In this document: one piece after another, positions 7,908 to 14,085 of the stretch
Layout: each line of letters opens with the position of its first letter
Numbering within the stretch: position 1 is the first letter of the stretch
Position numbers and translations under genes: made by a program
Notes under the pieces: generated by a model
The model's database searches: none
Told to the model about the DNA's origin: nothing
Seen by the model: only the letters and a program-made list of their open reading frames with translations
Source of the DNA: Actinomortierella ambigua
Lineage: Eukaryota; Mortierellomycota; Mortierellomycetes; Mortierellales; Mortierellaceae
Direction of reading: 5' to 3'
Length of the DNA: 14,085 bases
Assembly (NCBI GenBank): GCA_016098155.1
Contig: JAAAJB010000758.1
Span: forward strand, 1 to 14,085

Positions 7908-10900
7908 ATGTTGAACGTGACGCGTGTGGCCGAAGAGTTGCGCGACAACCAAGAAAAGGTGCGCATGACGACCGAGCGGCTAGAGCAGGAGCAAAATGAA
8001 CGTCAACGGCTCGAGCAGCAGAGCCGCGCCTACGAGGCCGAAAAGGCCCGACTCGAGGAGCTGTTGCAGACCGAACGCAACTTGTCGATCGACAATGAGC
8101 AGATTTTGCTCCGCACCCAAGAACGTGCCGCCCAGCTCGAGGACCGTGTCCGCGAGATCGAGACAGAGCTGGCCCAGACAGAGGCACAGCTGGAGGAGCA
8201 CACCATGGCCAAGGCCGAGATGCTGCTCTTGCTCAAACAGCTCGAGGACAAGACGACGGAACAAGGCGAGGCTCTGGAGAAGCTGGAGAAGGACCGCTCG
8301 ATGAAGGAGGTCGAGCTCCGACATGTCCAGACCGCTTGGAACACCGAGACGGCCGCTGTCAAGAAACTCGATGGCGAGAAACTCGCGCTCGAGACCCGGC
8401 TCGATGAGCTGCACCGCGAGGTTGACGAAAAGGATGTCGAGCTCGAGCGCAGCCGTGCTCGGCTCAAGTCGACCATCGATGAGCTCGAGAGCAAGATTGA
8501 AAAGGCCGAGAACGAGAAGCTGGCCTTCAAGAACAAGCTGCTCGCGGCCGAGTCGGAGCTCAAGCAGGCCCGCGAGCAAGCACTCGAGCTGGGCAGGACC
8601 TGCACCAACCAGGAGAAGCAGATCCAGGATAAGGCCAACCGTGTGTCTCTGTTGGAAGCAGAGCTGGACAAGGAGAAGACTGGTGGCGAGAAGCTGCGTC
8701 GAGACCTACTGACCAAGCTGCAGCAGAACGAGGAAGAGCTCGATGCCGAGCGGCACGAGCACAGCAAGCTCGAAAAGACGCGGGCCAAGCTGGAGGAGCA
8801 GCTCGAGGAGACGCGGCGGTTGCTCGAGGCCAAGGGCGATGAAGAGACCAAGAATTCCGAGCTGCAAAGGATGCGCGAGGCCGAGCTCCGGACACTCAAG
8901 GACGAGATCCAGTCCCTGCAGGCCGAGCTCGACGAGTCGCGCCGCAAGCTGTCCAGCCAGAACGAGCAGTACCGCCAAGAGCTCGAGGAGCTGTCGGCGG
9001 AACACTCGCAGACCAACATGACCAAGACCTCACTCGAGAAGCAGCTCTCCGAGATGCAGACCCATGTCGAGCGCCACATCCAGGTCGTCGACAACTACCA
9101 AAAGACGCTCAAGCAAACGGCGAGCGAGCTTCAAATCTCGCGCAACCGCGAGACCGAGCTCGAGACGGCCATCGAGCAAGAGCGCCTCGCCAAGGAGAGC
9201 TACCTGCGCCAGCTCAGCACGGCCAACTCGCGCCACGAGGATACCAGCGACCGATTGGCCCGACTGGAGCGCGAGCGGGCCTCGCACCAAAAGCAGATTG
9301 ACATGCTACGTGAGGAGCTCGAGGAGGAGAGCCACCGGCGACAGCAGGCCGAGGCCGCGAGGCGCGAGCTCGAGAGCGAGGTCGAGGACCTGCGGCGACA
9401 CCATGACGAGGACGAGACGACCAAGACGGAGCTGCAGCGGACCATCTCGAACCATGTGGCTGAGCTGGGTGAGCTCAAGTTCAAGTACCAGAACGAGACG
9501 CTGGAGCGCAACAACGAGCTCGAGGATGCCCGGCGCAAGCTCGAGAAGAACGTGGCAGAGCTGCAGGCCCAGAACGAAGAGCTCCAGCAAAAGTTCTCCA
9601 ACGTCGAAAAGAGTAAAGCCCGCCTGACGGCTGAGGTCGAGGATCTGCGGCACGAGGTCGAGCGAGATCATGCTGTGGCGCGCGCTGCCGAGAAGATGAC
9701 CAAGCAGACCGAGATCCAGCTCGCACAGGTCAAGGAACAAGTGCAAGTAGAGCGGCACCACCGTGAACTGGCAGAGTCGAACGCGCGCAAGCTGCAGACA
9801 AGCCTCGACAACTTGAATCTGGACCACGACTCGCAGCAGCAACAGATTGTGACGCTGACGCGGTCCAAGGCCGAGCTCGAGAAGGAGCTGGGCGCGATCA
9901 TGAACGAGTTTGGCTCGACGGGCAAGAATGCGCTCGAGGTCGAAAAGGTCAAGCGCAAGCTCGAGGCCCAGATCGAGGAGTGGCAGGGCAAGCTCGAGGA
10001 GGAGCGCAGTCTCCGCTATGCGGCCGAGGAGGTCAAGCGACGCTTTGAGGAACAGGTGACCGAGTCCCGGCGTGCCATGACAGCCGACATGGAGGCCAAG
10101 GAGCAGCAACAGGAAGAGACCAAGCGGCTGCTGTTGAGCGAGATTGACGAGATTGGTACCCGGTTGGCCGAGGCCATGTCGACCATCAACGAGCTAAACA
10201 AGCAAAACAAAAAGTTTAAGGAGCAGCTCGACGAACTCCACAGCAACCGCGACACCACAATCCGGTCCAAGACAGACATGGAGCGCACTAAGAAGAAGAT
10301 CGAGACCACCCTGCGCGAGTACCAGGCCCGTCTCGAGGCCGAGGAGCGCCTGCGCAAAAACTTTGAAGACCTCGCCAGCCGCCACGAGCGCAAGTCCAAC
10401 AGCATCCAGAGCGAGCTTGAGACCCTCCAAGACGAGAAGGAAGGCCTCGAGCGGTCCGTCAAGCAACTGTCGTCCGAGGTCGAGGCCCTGCGCCAGGAGC
10501 TCGACGGCGACGGCGAAGACTCCAAGACGAGTCTGGCCGAGAGACTGCGCAAGCTCGAGCGCGAGAATCAGCGTCTACATGAGCAGGCCGAGGAGGCTGC
10601 CGACACGCGTGAGATGATGGCGGCGCACAAGGGCCAGCAAAACTCGTCCGAGCTCGAATACTTGACGGCCAAGGTCCGTGGCGAGTTTGAGGACCAGTTG
10701 CAGCGGCTGGAAGAGGCCCGCAAGGCCGCCGCGGCCGCCCTGCGTGTAGCCCAGCAGGATGTGATCAGCAAGGATGCCGAGCTCGCCAATCTGGACCGCC
10801 AACGAAAGGCGCTCCAGGCAGACCTGGACGAGATCAAGGCCCAGCTTGATGCAGAGATCATGGCCAAGAATGAAGAGGCTGCCCAGCGTCGTTCCCAGGC

Positions 10901-11900
10901 ACAGGAGCTCCAGGATCTGCTGATCAAGTCTGAGGCCGAGGCTGCCAAGGCCAACGAGCTGCAGGAGACCCTCCTGATGTACAAGAGCAAGGCCGAGTCG
11001 ACCCTGGCCAAGCTCGAGACTACAGACCTCAACCGGCTCAAGGCCGAAAAGTCAGAGGCCCTGGTCCGGATGCAGCTCAGGGATGTCGAAGAGTCGCTGG
11101 CCGAGGCCCTGGCGGAACGCAAGGCTGCTGACGATCGAGCGGCGGCCTTGCAGACGGCGCTCCGTGAGCTCGAGGATAGTGTGGAGGAGGATCTGATCAT
11201 GAATGCGGATCTGCACATGGTGCGGCGCCGCATGGAAGAGGAGCTGAACTCGGAGCGAGACAAGCACCGCAAGGAGCTGGAGGAGCAGACGTTGATCCTT
11301 GAGACGGTTAAGCGCCGGTATCAGAAGGAGATCCGGCAGTTGTTGACTGACATTGAGCTCGAGCGTGCCAATGTGACCAAGGCGCGAGACACGCACCGAC
11401 AGCTGGTGGGTGAGCTGGACGAGCTCAACCTGAAGCTAGACGAGGAACTGCGATCGAATCAGTCTTGGCGCAAGGACAGGGAGCGGCTGGAGAGCAAGAA
11501 CCAGGATTTACAGCAGAGTTATCAGAACCTGCTCACGGCGCAAGACGAATTGCAGGCCCAGATTGTCAACCTGCTCGCGCAGCTACGTGAGGTGCGTGCG
11601 CAGCTGGATGAGTCGGAGAGCACGCGCTTGGCACTCGAGAAGCTCAAGCGCAACCTGGAGCAGCGCTTGGATGAGGAGGGCGAAAAGTTTAATACCGTCA
11701 ACCAGAACAAGTACACGGCCGAGCGTATCAAGATGGCCCTCGACCAAGAGGCCGGCAACTTGCGTGAGCGACTCGAGGAACAGCAGTACATGGTCACCGT
11801 CGCTACCGACAAGCTCAAGAAGGCTGAAATCGCCGTCGCCGAAGCCGAGGCCAAGGTTGCTGAGGAAAAGGCGGCCGCTGAGGAACATCAGCGAATCAGG

Positions 11901-11937
<37 letters not shown>

Positions 11938-12631
11938 TTTATCAGTCTGCGTGTGGTGATCATAGCCACGGTCGAATGAGAAGACCCGAATGTTCTTCGG
12001 TCTAACAATTTTCTTCGCTTCTTTCTCTCTCTTTTTCTTTTTTTTTTCCTTCTTTATATACTTTAGGTGCAACTGGAAAAACAGATCTCGGAACTGAGCC
12101 TTCGCATTGCCGACCTTGAGTCAACCACGCAAACCTCTGGTCCACGATCCATCGGTGCTCTGCAACAAAAGCTCGATGAAAAGACGACGCAGCTCGAGAC
12201 AGAGACGCGCAACCGGCAGGAAGCCTTGCGTGTGCAGAGACGTTGCGAGCGCATGGTCCGCGACCTACAGCACCAGCTCATGGAGCGGGATAAACTCAAG
12301 GCGCGGACTGAGGATGAGGCGGCCAAAATGGAGGCCAAGGTCAAGACGCTACGCCAGCGTGTTGAGGAGCTAGTCATGTCGGAGAACAATCTGACGGTCT
12401 CCAAGCGGAAAGCTGAGCGTGAAGCCATTGAATCCAAGGAACGGTCGGTGAGGTGAGTGCCTTTGAGACTGTTCTTCCTATCGTTAAATGAAGATTCTAC
12501 TGTCTGAGAAATTGAACATGTACTTACTGACTTATTTTTGGTCCTTTTCCTACTTTCTTGATAGGCTGGAGCGGGAGCTGGAGAAATTACGCGCCAGAAT
12601 GGAGACGCGTCCTGTTGTGCCAGTAAACTAG
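4460..12631 (+). CDS. Conventional myosin II heavy chain (complete, 11 exons)
   Basis: Exons: 4460-4780, 4960-5144, 5256-5439, 5548-5710, 5802-5905, 5992-6399, 6563-6739, 6882-7586, 7701-11900, 12067-12452, 12565-12631; 6900 nt, 2299 residues. All introns are GT-AG and phases agree. The ATG has A at -3 and G at +4, and an in-frame TAG lies three codons upstream. Residues about 25-75 form the SH3-like fold. Motor motifs: P-loop GESGAGKT 170-177, switch I NNNSSRFGK 224-232, switch [11 protein letters not shown] 447-455, and the [13 protein letters not shown] reactive-cysteine region (Cys 676 and 686). Two IQ-type sites follow, then the head-rod proline at 818. The rod is coiled coil with a Gly-Pro break at 2174-2175 and a short tailpiece. 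Myosin II uses ATP to slide actin and assembles into filaments; in fungi it drives contractile-ring constriction and septation. The length matches the roughly 2,200-2,400-residue heavy chains of filamentous fungi and exceeds those of yeasts or muscle. No lesion is seen. Confidence 0.95.
7908..12631 (+). other. Myosin rod, hinge, second coil and tailpiece (residues 819-2299)
   Basis: Exon 9 codes 1,400 residues; from 819 to 2174 I find no proline. The segment is rich in Glu, Lys, Arg, Leu, Gln and Ala with leucines at heptad spacing, as expected of a two-stranded coiled coil. Exon 10 adds a TSGPRSIG break (about 2172-2179), then roughly 100 residues of further coil. Exon 11 codes the end ...[17 protein letters not shown], a short non-helical tailpiece. 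Filament assembly and regulatory phosphorylation in class II myosins usually map to the distal rod and tailpiece. Codon choice is strongly biased to G/C third positions, with GAGCTCGAG recurring many times, which creates long open frames on the opposite strand. Confidence 0.92.
11906..11933 (+). repeat. (TC)14 microsatellite at the donor of myosin intron 9
   Basis: Twenty-eight bases of alternating T and C follow GTAAG, so the repeat starts at position 6 of the intron (11901-12066). Retention of the intron would stay open for about 35 codons (VSLSLSLS...) and stop at 12003-12005 (TAA), replacing the hinge, second coil and tailpiece. Confidence 0.9.
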
Positions 12632-13649
12632 ATGACTATTCGATAATTTTGTTTTCAGTACCTATTATTAAAAAGAAGGCTACAGTCTAGAGTTCTCAAC
12701 AAGAGAAAACCTGTTGAAAAGGTAAAACAATGGAAACCCCCAAAACGTCGAAAGTGTACGCTTGAATCAAGCACAAGCAAACAAACTATCAAAAAAAGCT
12801 CACCCCACAGGTACTGAATGTGGTAATCAAATCAGAGAACGCTTTTGGAGCATCTTGGCCGCGTTGGGGGTGTTGCAACGCTCAAGCCCTTCATATCGAC
12901 TCCAGCCAGACACACATGTGGTACGACTAGGCCCGTGAACATGCAATACAACTTACATCATTGCTAGATGACCTTCTAACAAAACCGAGATACATGGCTA
13001 AATGCTACATTGTACTCTGGAGATTCTGAGCCCCGTTCTTTGCACATTTCTCTCAACCGAAATACTTCAGACGACGTCGTATCAATTCGCGTTTTGTCTG
13101 AAGAACGGCAGCCCCCTCCCTCCTCTAGGAAGAAGGGCTAACAGCCATTCAACCCAAAAGCGAGGGGCGTCCCGATTTGACCGGCGCTAAAGGGAGGCGA
13201 TACCGCACAGGCATACACCTCCTTTATCATCGCTGCAGTATCTGGTGCACCCTATACCGCCGTGAGAAACTCCAAACCTGCCAGTAACAACGAGGTTAGA
13301 AGAGAGACGAGTTCTTTTGGCTCACGGTCAACAGTCTCAAAACATGAGCGCGCTTACCCAGGCCCAGACTCAAAGACTCAAGGAGACGACCTGCAGAAAG
13401 CAGACTAAACCGCAGCCTCTCATCTTTCATACCAGCGAATGCGCAGGATCCGGCACCATCCACCAAACATTGTCGTGACCACAGAGGAAGTGACCTCTGG
13501 AGACACGTGGCCGTTCCCCGTCAAGGATTGACACTCCTCCTCCTGGAGTTGACACCAACGGAGCCTGAAGAGCCGTATCCTGCACTCGCCTGTGATCTGT
13601 CTAATATCTTTTCTACATTAAACTGTTCCGCCGCCAACCTGGCGTAATC

Positions 13650-13671
13650 GAATGGTGCCGGAATGGTGCCG
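13650..13671. repeat. 11-bp perfect tandem duplication
   Basis: GAATGGTGCCG occurs twice in direct succession (13650-13660 and 13661-13671). The unit is not a multiple of three, so a recent duplication here would shift any frame, which argues that the surrounding open frame is not under coding constraint. Confidence 0.85.
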
Positions 13672-13989
13672 CGCCTACCAACGGCCACCTTCAGTTTCCT
13701 TTCTCCCTGCTCCGTCCGCACTCAAATCAGATTCAGACTCAAATACCAAAAGGCCAAAACCCATCCTCTTGTTTTCGTAGCAGATAGTCTTTGTCCTCTT
13801 ATTGCAATGGGTGGCCACGTCTCGCAGATCGTGGATAGGTACGCGCCGAAGAATGAAATCCTCTTTCGAGGGCCGTGAAAAAAAAAGTCGCAAGGAGTCG
13901 ACAAATAGATCCGTCCCCACCGTTCAGTTTTCGGTCAATGGTTATCATCCGCAGCTCGATTTTTTCAGATTTTTGAAAAAAAAAAATCG

Positions 13990-13997
13990 AAAAAAAA
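13990..13997 (-). terminator. Probable RNA polymerase III terminator of the tRNA-His gene
   Basis: Eight A on the plus strand, so T8 on the tRNA's coding strand, 33 nt past the 3' end of the tRNA. A second run (T11 in minus sense, 13976-13986) lies just beyond it. Pol III stops at runs of four or more T; the tandem runs would give a main and a back-up stop. Confidence 0.65.
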
Positions 13998-14030
13998 CGA
14001 ACATGGGAAGAAACGCAAAAGGAAAGCAAC

Positions 14031-14085
14031 TGCTGGCACCTGGAATCGAACCAGGATCGTCTCGGCCACAACGAGATATACTAAC
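14031..14085 (-). tRNA. tRNA-His (anticodon GTG), 5' part cut by the window edge
   Basis: Read on the minus strand, the fragment begins in the D-loop (GTTAGTATA). It then has an anticodon stem TCTCG/CGAGA closing the loop TTGTGGC with anticodon GTG (14069-14067). The variable loop is four bases. The T-arm CCTGG-TTCGATT-CCAGG follows, then the acceptor 3' strand TGCCAGC and discriminator A (14031). The box B promoter GGTTCGATTCC is perfect. The 55 nt present leave about 18 nt, including box A and the acceptor 5' strand, beyond the window. No CCA is encoded, as usual in eukaryotic nuclear genes, and A73 fits fungal tRNA-His. No intron is present in the visible part. Confidence 0.92.

Larger units (their letters stand above)
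12632..14030. other. Intergenic region with no supported gene
   Basis: No convincing coding region. After the myosin stop there is TATTATTAAAAA (12664-12674), possibly 3'-end related, and a short hairpin TCAACA/TGTTGA (12696-12717). Scattered short frames on both strands lack recognisable domains. The best is a minus-strand frame 13721-13521 ending in a Gly/Ser/Arg-rich tail. It has no ATG and contains an 11-bp tandem duplication, so it is not called. A small inverted repeat CAGAGG/CCTCTG lies near 13482-13499. Homopolymer A-runs occur near 13879, 13976 and 13990. Confidence 0.6.

Noticed and set aside
8030..9094. Long minus-strand open frame (about 354 codons, Ser/Arg rich), with similar ones at 9306-10109 and 10568-11272
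   Set aside because: They are antisense shadows of the myosin rod. GAG, CTC and AAG codons read backwards give CTC, GAG and CTT with few stops, and the products are low-complexity Ser/Leu runs.
11901..12005. Premature C-terminus of myosin after VSLSLSLS
   Set aside because: GTAAGT at 11901 and TTTAG at 12062-12066 splice cleanly to further coiled coil, so the read-through is not the main product.

Overview
The window looks like nuclear DNA of a filamentous fungus. Protein genes are split by short GT-AG introns (86-179 nt), several with a CTAAC-type branch site. A GT71 (MNN1-type) mannosyltransferase is present, and spacers and introns are full of T-runs. Mannosyltransferases of this type plus a long filamentous-type myosin II rod suggest a fungus; an early-diverging lineage such as Mortierellomycota or Mucoromycota is a guess that cannot be settled here.

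Layout. (1) 1-570 is non-coding: overlapping palindromes, a roughly 10-bp tandem array carrying two perfect TGACGTCA palindromes, and a T27 run, ending in a splice acceptor. (2) 571-1389 (+) is the last exon of an alpha-1,3-mannosyltransferase-like gene. The N-terminal half, where the DxD motif should lie, is not in the window. (3) 1563-3568 (-) is a two-exon gene convergent with the first. Its 633-residue product has a mitochondrial-presequence-like N-terminus, a core resembling the protein subunit of bacterial RNase P (RnpA) and long low-complexity inserts. This is the least expected gene here. (4) 3569-4459 is the spacer between divergent genes. (5) 4460-12631 (+) is a complete 11-exon conventional myosin II heavy chain, 2299 residues, with N-terminal SH3-like fold, motor, two IQ-type light-chain sites, a proline-free coiled-coil rod of about 1,356 residues, a Gly-Pro hinge, a second coil and a short tailpiece. 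(6) 12632-14030 has no gene I can support. (7) 14031-14085 (-) is the 3' part of a tRNA-His(GTG), cut by the window edge.

The genes do not form a pathway: one acts in Golgi glycosylation, one is probably mitochondrial RNA processing or RNA binding, and one is the contractile-ring motor. The rnpA-like and myosin genes share an 891-bp divergent spacer, so some co-regulation is possible but not shown. I did not find a clear new system. The best leads are the rnpA-like protein, the mannosyltransferase exon without its catalytic half, and the CT microsatellite lying against the splice donor of myosin intron 9.
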